Shown here in pieces: positions 37,620 to 50,310 of a stretch of DNA of 64,000 nucleotides. A program made the translations under genes and the position numbers. The notes beneath the pieces are model-generated. The model was not told the origin of the DNA. It saw nothing but the letters and a program-made list of their open reading frames with translations, and ran no database searches. Source of the DNA: Amaranthus tricolor (Eukaryota; Streptophyta; Magnoliopsida; Caryophyllales; Amaranthaceae); contig NC_080052.1 in assembly GCF_026212465.1 (NCBI RefSeq), forward strand, positions 17,771,739 to 17,835,738, written 5' to 3'. Position 1 is the stretch's first letter. Every line of letters starts with the position of its first letter.

Positions 37620-38824
37620 TGATCCATGTACGCGTGGTCAACACACGACATTGGATTTGATATGAAAATGATGAAGGATATTCCAAGATTGGTAGCCAAT
37701 GCCTTGATAAGAGTTGGACTGCCAAGCCTCTTTTCAACGCAACACCGGTGCTTTCCTTTGATCAATCAATGGAATACTCATCGTTCTTGGATAAAGTGAA
37801 GTGTAATCTTGAAGGCTGATCAAGGGTTTACACATTCACGAAGGGCAAACTGGCCCAAAGTAACCCAATTGCTCCGCAATTGCAAAGAAAAACACTTAGT
37901 GTAATTTCTGATTTTTATTCATCATAACTTAAACTTTTTACAAGGCTAGGGACATCTATATATAGACGTGAGGGGTGGGGAAAATACCATAAGGATGCTA
38001 ATGACTCAGATAACTAATCATAACGGTCATTTAAAGCCACATGCAAAACATGTGCACATTAAAAACATAAAAACAAGCTAAGTATAATCCTGACAGAAGG
38101 CTGCTGACTGGGTGACCTTCCACTCACTTTCTTGTGTTCTTCCAAGGTTGATAATGGTCACTAAGAGTCCCGGTAACAAGAACCTAGTGTGGAGATTCCA
38201 TTTCTACCCTTGGTGGTCCCATAGTTCAAGAGATACGATCTGGACATGACTCACAAGGTATGCTGGTCAGAAGATTAATGCTGTTTTGTTTGAACCAGCT
38301 GTTGAGTGGGTGACCTTCATCCATTTGTCTAGGGTTCTTCCAATGGCTCGTAATAGTATCCTTGAATCATGGTAGATAGATCCAAGTGTAAAGATTCCAT
38401 TTCTATCCTTAGAATCCTTCAAGAAGTCAAGATACGTTCTAGACACGAAGCCGAAGGTCTGCTGGTCAGCAGATTCGTTCCCTTCTGTTCTAAGCAGCCT
38501 GCTGACTGGTTGTCCTTCACAACTGATTTCAGTGAGTTTTCCATGACGTATAGCAATGTTCTTGAGCCAAGGTGCAAAGTCCCAAGTACCAAGATTCCAA
38601 ATCCACCTTGCATGGTTATTGAATCATTCTTGGTTGATTTGGAAGAGATGTGCAAGGTCAGCTGTTTGCAAGCTTTGATCAGAAAGTGTTGTTTAGTTGT
38701 TTTGAGTCTTGTATTCTGATTTGCAATGTCTGAATTAGTTGCTTTGCTTGAATATGACTCATTGCCTTGCTTTGCATCCTTGCTTATTGTACTAGTTATC
38801 CTTGAACCATCCCAATATGGTTCA
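37620..38824 (-). repeat. Gypsy 5' LTR (1,205 bp)
   Basis: Direct repeat of 33,801-35,005; substitutions only. Transcription should start within it on the minus strand. Confidence 0.95.
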
Positions 38825-38829
38825 ATTAA

Positions 38830-39184
38830 CGATTAAGATATAAGCAATTTATTCATTTCTAGGCGATTTGTTGCATTCGCTATATAGTATTATCGGTCAT
38901 TGTGGAAATAAAATATTAAAGTTTTAGTTTCTTTTATTTTTTAATTATTGATTGATGTCCCATTCCCATTAGAAGAATTTTTTTATTCTTCAGTTGCAAC
39001 CTCACATTAGGAAATACAGTTTTTTATCGGATTTTATTGTTTGTTTAGTTTTTTGTTGTCGGTTGTTTCCCACAATTTGTGGATTTGGTTGTTTTTTTGT
39101 TTTGCCAATTTACCTTTCCGTAAATATTGGCATCCATTTATTTCTTTTTCCTTTAGTTTTTCTTGTGCATTTTTCGTTTGCAAT
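38830..39184. other. AT-rich spacer between gypsy TSD and CACTA end
   Basis: No supported gene. T-rich, with no terminus or repeat recognised. Confidence 0.4.
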
Positions 39185-39360
39185 CACTAGTGGGAAAAGG
39201 TTTATGTGTTGTGGTTTTATCTCTATTATATGTAGTGGTTTTTACCCATAGTATTGTGCTAGCAGCAGATAAAACTACATTAAACGATATGGTTCAAAAG
39301 TGTAGCATATGTGCTCAATATATGTTGCGTTCTAGGTTCCTCTAGAACCGTAATATATAG

Positions 39361-39895
39361 TGTTACAAAAACTTAAAAAGTCTTAAAAATGCAACTTGGC
39401 ACATAATTTCAAACATATGCATATTTTTTCAACTTTTACCATTCAAAAATAATAATATATACTAATTAGTATTGTGTGCCAAGTTTCATGCAAAACAAAT
39501 CAAGTTTGAATTACTTAAAGCAACTTAGTGTAATAAAAGCTTAAAAAGCTTTAAAAACGCAACTTGGGACGTAATTTCAAGCATATGCCTATTTTTTCAA
39601 TTCTAACCATTTCAAAACAATAATATATAGTAGTTAGTGTTGTGTGTTAAGTTTCATGCCAAACAAATCAAGTTTGAACTACTTAGAGTGAATTCGTGCC
39701 ATACTGCCATCAAAGCTTAGAAAGCCTTTAAAACGCAACTTGGCACGTTATTTCAGGCATATGCCTACTTTTTCAATTCGAACCATTTTAAAACAATAAT
39801 ATATACTAATTAGTGTTGTGTGTTAAATGCAAAACAAATCAAGTATACTACTTAAAGAAAGTTAGTGCCATAAAAACTTCATAACTACATTATAT
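39361..39895 (-). repeat. CACTA-borne satellite monomers in element B (about 3 copies)
   Basis: On the minus strand each copy reads CTTGATTTGTTTTGCATGAA, then ACTTGGCACACAA, TATATTATT, TTGAAATGG, and an ATTACGT..CAAGTTGCGTTTTTAA-type block. It is the same unit, in the same order, as the big array at 50,311-64,000. Spacing is about 170-178 bp. These copies are more diverged from each other than the array monomers. Confidence 0.85.
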
Positions 39896-39929
39896 AATAT
39901 ATTAATTAGATCATATATTGTGTGTTACT

Positions 39930-42680
39930 TAATTCAAATGTATTCTTTCTATGTGATCTACACGCATATAACCAACATCTTAATCATCTTCATTAGCGGA
40001 TTTTGGATTAATAAAGTTTGGGGAGTCCTTGAAAGCATCATGTTCTTTCTCATCATCAACATTATCTATATCGAGGATACTTCTTTTTTCAACTACAATG
40101 ATAGACGATTTTTATCAAACGGGTCTACAACGTAGAATCCTTGGTATGGCTAGTATAAATGGATCCTCACTATCATGCAAACGTGTTAAATCTAAAAGAG
40201 TGAATCCTCAACGGTCATCATTTTTTACGTATCGTCGATTGCGATCTATCCACTTACATTTGAAAAGACCAATGGAGAAACTAGAGCCGTCAAGCTCCTA
40301 TATTTCATGTATCCGCCAATAGTATAACAATTTAGCATCAACCGGTAATTGATCATTGACACTTGCGTAAAAAGTAGATGACGCCTAAATAGAAAACCAC
40401 TATTCTACAGATAACATGACTTCTTATCTTCACCCTCAGTCCAAAATCTAAACTCGTTGACATCATAATTCTCATATTTGTTGACATCTTCGCGAGGACC
40501 AAAAGCTATCCACGTAACAGTTTTAGATACACCCTCGAGCTGTTCACATACTACTCGATTATGAAATCAATCAATAAATTTCTTATTATGTAATTGCATC
40601 AATGCCATATCCCCTTTAGAATGATACTTGGCACGCAATATATCAAAATGTTCATTCAAAAAAGGATAGACTTTTGCATTATGATGCAAGACATACAAGT
40701 GTGCTTGAATGAGACTGTCTCTAGGAGATGTGATCAATTTTGAGCTAATTGTTCCTTTTCCCTCAAGCCTTTCTTTATGTGGAGGGGTAGGAAGCCTAAT
40801 AGGTTTTTCAATGGCCATATACTCAGCTATGAAATTAACAATCTCATCGTGCACAATGCCTTAAATCAACGATGAAATTCCTCACTTTGTTTTGTAAAAC
40901 TACCATGTGTCTTGCAAATGGATATCACCACCTTAAAAAAATTAGACCTAGCTAGAAACTTGATTTCAAGAACGAGATGGATTATAACATAGACTAATAT
41001 GTAAAAAAAGTAGGTGGAAAATACATCTCAAAATTATATAAAGTTACAATCAGATCGAATTGAAGAACATCAAGCTAAAAGGGATCAAGCACATTATTAC
41101 ATATTGTATTTAAGAACGAACATAGCTTGGTAATAGCATATCTCCCATGTTTGGCAGTATTCCACGGATTGCAATTGGTAAGAACTCTTGGATCATTACA
41201 TGGTAATCGTGAGATATCATGCTTCTCAAATTCAAATCACTTTTTAATGTCACAAATCTTTTCACGTTGGATAAGTACCCAGATGGAACCTTAATGCCAT
41301 AGAAAGACTCACAAAATGCTCGCTTCTCTTCCTTGGACAATGTGTTGCAAGCTGGAGGCAAATAATTCATATAACTACTCGTCTTCTTTATCTCAATAAC
41401 TTTTTGTTTGCCTTTTCCCTTGATACTGCCACCTTCTTCTTCAACTCTATTACTTTTCTTATTCACCTTAACCTGTGGCCACAATTCCGGCCTAAGACCC
41501 TTATATTGTAAGTAATCTCGCACGGCCTTAACATCCTTCGTCTTACCCTAAATAATCATGAGTGCCCCGAGTAAGGCTTCGGATACATTTTTCTCTATAC
41601 GCATAATGACAAGATAATGCCTAACCTATATCTCTCCAATATGCAAGCCTACAAAAGATTGATTATTTTTTCCATAGTCGGTATTCACCCCTTTGCACTT
41701 GCCCCATTTTACCATATAAAGTTTCAAATCCCTTAAGATGTTTGTAAACCTCATAAACGATCAACGGTCGACGAGCGATACGGTCCTAAACCTCCCCGTT
41801 GAATGTCGTTTTCTTCTTACGATATTGGTGATCTTGTGGGAGGAATTTTTTGGTGGATTGCATGTGATCGATACATACTGGGCATACTTTCTTTCAATTA
41901 TTCTTACACCTTGATAAGATTCCATATGCCAGAAAATCATTGACAGTGCATAAAAGCATTGCACGTAATGTGAACTCCTTATTAGCATGTGCATCGAACA
42001 CGAAAACCCCTTCATCCCATATCTTTCTCAAATGCACGACGAGCGGTGCAAGATATACATCATTGTCATTCCCAGGTTGTTTAGGACCCGAGATTAGAAG
42101 TGAAAGCATGATGTACTTACACTTCATACACAAACAAGGAGGCAAATTATATATAACTAACAATGCCGACCAAATATTATATTGAGAACTAAGATTGACA
42201 AATGGTTTAATTCTATCCGCACACAGTTCGAGCCTTAAATTATGATCTTCATCCCCAAATATGTTGTGCAACCTAATAATAGTCTTCCACTCCCAAGAAT
42301 CAACTGGATGTGTAAGCAAGTGACCTTTTTTCACCCTATTTGTATGCTACCTCATATTTCACACATCTTTCTTTCTAGAAAACAAGCTCTTGAATCTAGG
42401 TATTATTGGAAGATACCACAATACCTTAGCTGGGGTCCCTTTAACATCCCGGACCTCTTTACACTTGTAGCACTATAACCCACACTTCGGACACTCGTCT
42501 AAGTTTTCATTTTTCATTCCGATACAATACATAATCGTTCAGACACACACGAATCTTCTAGTACTCTAAGCCGAAAAGACACATGAGCTTTTTGGCATAA
42601 TATGTCGTTTTTGGAAGTTCATTTCCATCAGGAAGCATCTCATCTAACGCTTTCAATAATATTGTGAAACTAGTGTCACT
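39930..42680 (-). pseudogene. TNP2-like CACTA transposase (element B), broken
   Basis: On the minus strand from 42,680: KVLWYLPIIPRFKSLFS and KKGHLLTHPVDSWEWK, then LRLELCADRIKPFVNLSSQY, WSALLVIYNLPPCLCMK, MLSLLISGPKQPGND and FDAHANKEFTLRAMLLCTVND (TNP2 core). Next come YLPPACNTLSKEEKRAFCES (DUF4218-adjacent linker region), HDEIVNFIAEYMAIEKP, and a long C-terminus that keeps sequence missing in element A (40,320-40,560: FGPREDV-type, then VDPFDKNR near 40,110). Numerous stops and frameshifts. The N-terminal Transpos_assoc region is lost at the junction with element A. Confidence 0.85.
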
Positions 42681-42689
42681 CACTAGTGG

Positions 42690-42965
42690 AAAAAAACGTA
42701 TTTGCTGCTAATCATTTGCTGCGGTTTTTTAATATACGCAGCAATAAATAGGAAAAAGAACTAGAAAAAAAAAAGTCAACAAATGCTGCAGTTTTTTTAG
42801 ATAACTGCAGCAAAAAATATTTTGGATCCTTAATTGCTGTGGTTTTGTATTACCCGTAGCATATAGCTTGAACTAATGTTGCGGTTTGTTATGTTGCCCG
42901 CAGCAAATAATATTATGGATGCTCAAATGCTGTGGTTGTGTTGGTGCTCGCAGCATTTAACCTTT
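42690..42965. repeat. CACTA subterminal repeats (TGCTGCGGTTTT / GCAGCAAAT hairpins)
   Basis: Five successive blocks pair TGCTG(C/T)(G/A)GTT with a following (C/T)GCAGCA(A/T)(A/T)(A/T) 15-25 bp later, giving hairpin-like units at about 55-bp spacing. These are the likely transposase-binding sites of the element and lie in its promoter region. Confidence 0.8.
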
Positions 42966-43650
42966 TAAAAACGCGCCATTATTTAATGTTACAAAACCTT
43001 TCTTCTGTTTCATTAAACCCATCAACTTACTGTCATCTTCTTCAAACCCTTCTTCAAACGCACGACTGTTTCTTCAACCTACTGTTTTAAATTTCTTCAA
43101 GCAACAATCATCTTCTTCAAACCCACAATTTTTTAACCCACGAAATTTTCTGCTGTTCTTGCTTTTCTTGTTCTTTCTTCATCGTCTGCTGCTTCTTGTT
43201 CTTCTTCAAACGCCCAAAGTTTTAAACCCACGAATGTTTTTTTTACTAATAATTAATATCTGCTGCTGCACTTCAAATTCTTGTTGTTCTTGCTCTTCTT
43301 CATCATCTGTTGCTTACCCCACGAAAAATTCAAGGTATAATTTTCATTTTGATTATGTAAATTAGGTTTAAATTTATCATAATTTATCAATGTGTATGTA
43401 GTTGTTGTTTTTAAGTTTTAAATTTATCATACATTTCATGTTTTGTTATATTTTTAAGTAATTTCTTATGTGTATGTAGTTGTGGTTTTTAAGTTTTAAA
43501 TTTATCATAATTTTTTTATAGTTTGTGAATTAGGTTTAATTAGGGTTGTTTATGGTTAAATTTATAATTATTTGGATTAAAACAATCTTATTAGAATATG
43601 CATATTTTTTGAACAATTTATAGATTATGATGGTTTATTATTAATCACAC
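42966..43650 (+). promoter_or_regulatory. CACTA element A 5' leader with probable intron
   Basis: CTTCTTCAAACCC-type repeats (43,030-43,230) form a pyrimidine-rich untranslated leader. ATTCAAG|GTATAATTTT at about 43,334 looks like a splice donor, and TAATTAG|GATG at about 43,650 an acceptor just before the TNP2 start. A TATA box was not identified with confidence. Confidence 0.5.
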
Positions 43651-46545
43651 TAATTAGGATGACAAAAGATCGTTCTTGGATGTATGAAAGTATTGAATCG
43701 TCGGAATTTATTGATGGCGTATTAGAATTTTTGTAGTATTGCGGTTGAACATCAAGTTAGGACGGGGGGAGTTGGTTTTTATTGCCTATGTGTCACTTGT
43801 GGCAATGTATCAAAGGTAGATAGTGTTGATATCCTTAGGGAGTACATATTTCGACGTGGGTTTAGGCCTCAATATCATGTTTGGGTTTGGCATGGTGAGG
43901 AGGGAGTTTTCAACGAGAAAAGTGTTGTTGAGGACGTCAATAATGTGGCTAATGTCAATGAGGATGTAGTAGATCATGTTGATGGGTACGAGACAGATGA
44001 AGAGAATGTCGATGAGGATGTGGATCGTGTTGATGAGATGATGGAGGGAGTTGAGGATGAGTTAGGAAAATGTCCTCGTGTTTTTGACTTGTTGACAGAG
44101 GCTTCTCAAAAGCCTTTGTACCCTGGATGTACAAAGTTCACCAAACTAACAGCAGTGTTGACAATTTTTAACATTAAGTTAAAGTTCAATTGGAGTGACG
44201 CTAGTTTCACAATGTTAGTAGAAGCGTTAGGTGAGATGCTTCTAAGGGAAATGAACTTCCGAAGTCGACATATTATGCCAAAAAGCTCATGTGTCCTTTC
44301 GGCTTAGAGTACCAGAAGTTTCATGCGTGTCCGGATGATTGTGTGTTGTATCAGAATGAAAACGAGAACTTAGAAGAGTACCCTAGGTGTGGCTTATCGC
44401 GCTACAAGCGTAAAGGGGCTCGGGATGCTAGAAGGCCCCCGGCTAAGGTATTGTGGTATCTTCCAATAATACCTAGCTTCAAGTGCTTGTTTTCTATAAA
44501 GAAAGATGTGTTAAACTTAAGGTGGCATGCAGATAGGGTGAAGAAAGGTCACTTGCTCACATATCCATCTGATTATCTGGAGTAGAAGAGTATTGATAAG
44601 TTGCATAAGACTTTTGGGGATGAGATTCGTAATTTAAGGCTAGGGCTGTGTACGAATGGAATGAACTCATTCGGCAATCTAAGTTCTCAACATAGTACTT
44701 GGCCGGTACTGTTAGTGATCTATAATTTGCCACCTTGGTTGTGTATGAAGCGTAAGTACATTATGCTTTCGCTTCTTATGTCGGGTCCTAAATAACCTAG
44801 CAATGACATAGATGTATATCTTGCCCCTCTCGTTGAGGATTTGAGAAAGATGTGGAATGAAGGCGTTTCTGTGTTTGGTGCATATGCTAATGAGGAGTTC
44901 ACCTTTCGTGCAATGCTTTTATGCACCGTTAATGATTTTCCGGCATATGGCAACTTATCGGGGTATAAGAACAAACGGAAGAAAGCATGCCAGATATGTA
45001 TCGATGACATGGAATCCACGTGGATTCCTAAGTGCAAACACGTATTCATGCACCATCGAAAGTTCCTCCCACGAGATCACCAATATCGTAAGAAGAAGAA
45101 GATGTTCAACGGGGAGGTTGAGGACCGTGTAGCTCGTCGACCGTTGACCAGTTATGAGGTTTATGAACAGGTTAAGGAAGTTGAGACTGTATTTAATAAA
45201 ACAGGGCAAGTGCAAGGGGGTGAAGACCGATTATGGAAAAAAGAATTAATCTTTTGGAAGCTTCCATATTGGAGAGATCTACAGGTTAGGCATTGTCTTG
45301 ACGTTATGCTTATAGAGAAAAATATGTATACGATGCCATACTCGGGACTCTCATGAACATTCCGGGTAAGACAAAGGATGTTAGGGCCGTGCGAGATTGG
45401 TATGAATGTAAGGGTCTTCGTCCAGAATTGTAGGCACATGTTAAGGTGAGTAAGAAAAGAAATAGAGCTGATGAAGTTGGTGGCAGTAACAAGGGAAAGG
45501 GCGGTAAGAAGAAGATGAGTAATGACAAAGTTTATTTGCCTCCAGCTTGCTACACATTGTCCAAAGCAGAGAAGCGGACATTTTGTGAGTCTTTGTATGG
45601 CATTAAGGTTCCGTCTGGGTACGCATCTAACATGAAGAGATTTGTGAGCCTAAATTGTGATACAAGTGTTCTTACCAATTGCAATCCGTGGAATACTGCC
45701 AACATGAAGAGATTTGTGAGCCTAAATGGTGAGCTGAAGTAGGGAAGCATGAAATCTCACGATTGCCATGTAATGATGCAAGTGTTCTTACCAATTGCAA
45801 TCATGGAATACTGCCAAAACATGTGAGATATGCTATTACCGAGCTATGCTCGTTCTTCAACACAATTTGTAGTAAAGTTCTTGATCCCTTTAAACTTGAT
45901 GCACTTTAACTCGACGTGATTGTATCTTTATGCAAGTTTGAGATGTATTTTCCACCTTCTTTCTTTGACATAATGGTTCATCTTATTGTCCATCTCGTTC
46001 GTGAGATCAAGCTTTTGGGTCCAGTATTTTTAAGGTGGTGTTATCCTTTTGAAAGACACATGGGTGTTTTACAAAACAAGGTGAGCAATCCAGCACAACC
46101 CGAGAGGAGTATGATTCAAGGCTCTGTGAGCGATGAGATTAGTAACTTTATAGCTGAGTATTTGGCCATGGAAAAGCCTATTGGACTTCCCACCTCTAGA
46201 CATGAAGGAAAGCTTAAGGGAAAAGGAACAATTGGCTCCAAATCGGTCACACCTCCTCGAGAGAGCCTTCTACAAGCACACTTGTATGTGTTACATCATA
46301 TTCCGGATGTTCATCCTTTTTTAAGTGAGCATTTTAATATATTGCGTGCAAAACATCCTTCTAAAGGGGATAGGGCATTGATGCAGTTGCATAACAAGAC
46401 GTTTATTAATTGGTTTCATAATCGAGTAATATGCGAAGAACTCAAGGGTGTATCCAAAAGTGTTAAGTGATTAGCTTTTGGTCCTCGTGATGATGTAGAT
46501 GTTGGTTATATGGGTGTAGATCACACGGAACGAATACATTTGAAT
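43651..46545 (+). pseudogene. TNP2-like CACTA transposase (element A), broken
   Basis: It starts MTKDRSWMYESIESSEFIDG, the Transpos_assoc domain. A shift near 43,733 follows, then FYCLCVTCGNVSKVDSVDIL and HVWVWHGEEGVFNEKSVVED, and an acidic linker. The TNP2 core follows: CPRVFDLLTEASQKPLYPGC, KKVLWY-type block KVLWYLPIIPSFKCLFS, RVKKGHLLTYPSDYLE-stop, LLVIYNLPPWLCMKRKYIML, FTFRAMLLCTVNDFPAYGNL and RKFLPRDHQYRKKKKMFNGE. The C-terminal DUF4218-type domain reads FEMYFPPSFFDIMVHLIVHL, RWCYPFERHMG and SDEISNFIAEYLAMEKP. Damage: several stops and frame changes, a local duplication at 45,630-45,815, and a deletion near 46,480 that removes C-terminal sequence still present in element B. Confidence 0.88.
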
Positions 46546-46560
46546 TAAGTGATTCACAAG

Positions 46561-46934
46561 GTATGCATTTTAAGCTTTTAAAAGTTTTTTTGGCACTTTC
46601 GCACATAAAGTAGCTAAAACTTGGTTTATTTTGCATGAAACTTTGCACACAACACTATTTGGTATATATATTATTGTGTTGAACTTATTAGAATTGTAAA
46701 TCATAGTCATAATCTTAATATTTCTTGGTAAGTTGCGACTTTAAGCTTTTTTATGTTTTTTTGGCACTTTCGCACATAAAGTAGCTCAAACTTGGTTTGT
46801 TTTGCATGAAACTTTGCACACAACACTATTTGATATATATTATTGTGTTGAACGTATTAGAATTGTAAATGATAGTCATATTCTTAATATTACTTTGCTT
46901 GTGTTCTAATATATTTCTATTCATACTTTTTCAG
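46561..46934 (+). repeat. Two satellite monomers forming the TNP2-TNP1 intron
   Basis: Between donor CACAAG|GTATGC and acceptor CTTTTTCAG|GTACTG lie two ~175-bp copies of the unit CACTTTCGCACATAAAGTAG, then CT(A/C)AAACTTGGTTT, TTTGCATGAAACTTTGCACA and CAACACTATTTG. They match the 50,311-64,000 array in sequence and orientation. They carry CATGAAACTTTGC where most array monomers have CACGAAACTTGGC. Confidence 0.9.
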
Positions 46935-48603
46935 GTACTGATATACAATGCATCTATTTAGAGACGAAACCCCGAGATTGAGACCTCGGATAATGAGCAT
47001 CATAGTTACGACACTGAAGAGGACCAAATTGTGAGATACGAGCGTATAGCTGAAGACGCTCCACCACTTGACAATGTTTTTGAGACTGAAGACGCCCCAG
47101 CAATGGATGCTCCCACTACCAGTAAGAAAAGAAAAGGGCGAGGTCCTATGAAAAACCTCAAAGTCATAGAACTCATGCATTTGGAATACAATGTATTGGG
47201 TCAACCTTGCGGAAATTGGCGTAGGCAATATGGAAAACAAGTGGGCCTATATATCTGCAATATTTCCATATTGCACGCATGAAACGATGTTCCAAAGGGT
47301 TTGAAGAACTCTAAATGGAATGATACTGTGGTAAGATACTTTACTATTTTTATTCATTTAGTTTCATTTTAAAATTAATTTAATTGACACTAATAAATTT
47401 ATTTTTTTTTGTAGAATTTTTTTCACATCGAAAGCGATGAGGAGAAGAATGTTTCTTTCAGCTGTTGCTGAAAGATTCAGAGATTTCAAATCCAAGCTAG
47501 TAACTGGCTGGATCATGAAAAAGCGTGCTGCTACGACCAAAAAGGTCAAAACGGGAAACAAAGGTGGAGAGCAAGCACCTTCGAAGATGCCCTACGATAT
47601 ATGGGGTCACATATCGAAGAGGGAATGAGAGGCTTTTGTTGCCAAAAGAACAACTCCCATTGAAGTTGTAAGTATTCCAAATTATATTATAGTTTGTGAT
47701 TTGAATTTACTTCTTTTGATTCAATCATTAAACTAATATATGACATTTGATTTCTATTGATTAATTAGGAAAAGCGTGGTAAAGCTTCTGAATCAGCAAG
47801 CAAAAGGAAGTTTTACCATCGCTTGGGCCCAAAAATGTACGATGAGGTTCGAAAAAAGTGGGTGGATGTGGGTTTAAACCCCAATCAAAGTCCATCCACT
47901 CCTTCATCTACGACTACCTCTGCATCCGTGAATACTTCTGTTGGAGATCGCGTGCGAGATTGGTATTGCGGGCTTCATTCCGGAGATGCAAGTGGTAAAT
48001 TTACCATTAATGATCCAAGAATGAAGAAGGTTGCTGATGCTGTGGTGAGTTTTGAAATTATTAAGTATATTCTTGATTTGTTTTGTATTATTTGGCTTTT
48101 ATTTACTTATACTAATTGTTATATATGTCACTTTTTATTTGAACAGATGGCCTGGAAGGAAAAAGAAGCTACGGGGGAGTTCACCCCAAGAGGCAATGTT
48201 GACGCATTGCATATGGTCTTAGGGAAAGACCATTGTGGGCGGGTAGTCGGAAAAAGAGGTGTCTGCGTGGGGTTACAGAAGGCATTTGGCAAAGAGTGTG
48301 TTGCTACTCAATCCCGAACAATGCCACCTGATGAAGTAGCAACCCTCCGAGCAGTAATTATGAAGGACGTTCTCGCCAAACTGGCACTCGTGTTGCAGAA
48401 AATGGGAGCACCCATTGTTGACTTAGCAAACCTGATTGTCGAGGATCAGGAAAGTCAACATGAGGATCCTAATGCTTCGGTCGAGCCCATTACCCTCATA
48501 GCACCCCAGCCCATTACTATCCCTGAAGGGCAAAACCCCACACCAGAGACCATGTACTCCGTTGCTCAAAATCCGGAGCCAACTCCGGAGCCAGAAGGTA
48601 CAG
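46935..48603 (+). pseudogene. TNP1/Transposase_24-like protein of CACTA element A, exons 1-4
   Basis: Predicted exons: 46,935-47,330 (acidic N-terminus, then KKRKGRGPMKNLKVIELMHL and EYNVLGQPCGNWRRQYGKQV); 47,415-47,667 (AVAERFRDFKSKLVTGWI); 47,769-48,044 (HRLGPKMYDEVRKKWVD and SGDASGKFTINDPRMKKVAD); 48,147-48,603 (MAWKEKEATGEFTPRGNVDA, LHMVLGKDHCGRVVGKRGVC, VGLQKAFGKE, then a Pro/Glu-rich end). RGRG.NKN..., the F..R....W segment and ALG..EH.GRVRG are hallmarks of plant Transposase_24/TNPA-like DNA-binding proteins of CACTA elements. All introns have GT-AG ends. Exon 2 carries a small frameshift, exon 1 ends early in the open frame, and there is a stop at KRE-stop-E. In En/Spm, tnpA and tnpD come from one pre-mRNA by splicing, which the continuous exon series here suggests too. 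Confidence 0.7.
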
Positions 48604-48703
48604 GTATATAGTTTTTAAATATATAAGCACTTATTAATTTATATTACAACACTTTTTAATATTTAAATATGATGCTTATTATACTAAACTTAACAATTTT
48701 CAG

Positions 48704-50310
<1,607 letters not shown>

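Larger units (their letters stand above)
33801..38824 (-). mobile_element. Complete non-autonomous Ty3/gypsy retrotransposon, 5,024 bp, TSD ATTAA
   Basis: Two LTRs of exactly 1,205 bp (33,801-35,005; 37,620-38,824) begin TG and end CA and differ at about 13 positions by eye, with no indel. The 5-bp TSD ATTAA is perfect (33,796-33,800; 38,825-38,829). On the minus strand a 12-nt tRNA-iMet primer site lies 2 nt after the 5' LTR (37,606-37,617), and a purine tract AAAGAAAGGGGGA lies just before the 3' LTR. The interior has a gag start and a gag-to-integrase-tail fusion ORF but no protease, RT, RNase H or integrase core. High LTR identity with a missing pol implies recent movement using proteins of another copy. 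Confidence 0.95.
39185..42680 (-). mobile_element. CACTA (En/Spm) element B, minus strand, 5' part cut off
   Basis: The left end CACTAGTGGGAAAAGG at 39,185 matches the start CACTAGTGGAAAAA of element A at 42,681. Inside are subterminal GCAGCA/TGTTGTGGTTTT motifs (39,200-39,275), about three satellite monomers (39,361-39,895) and a minus-strand TNP2. The TNP2 reading stops abruptly at 42,680, where element A begins. No TNP1 or Ulp1 genes lie between TNP2 and the 3' end, unlike in A, so B is a shorter variant. The rest of B should lie beyond the far end of element A, outside this window. Confidence 0.85.

Noticed and set aside
37336..37665. A 109-aa plus-strand ORF before the gypsy 5' LTR
   Set aside because: It is antisense to the retrotransposon leader and runs over the primer-binding site.
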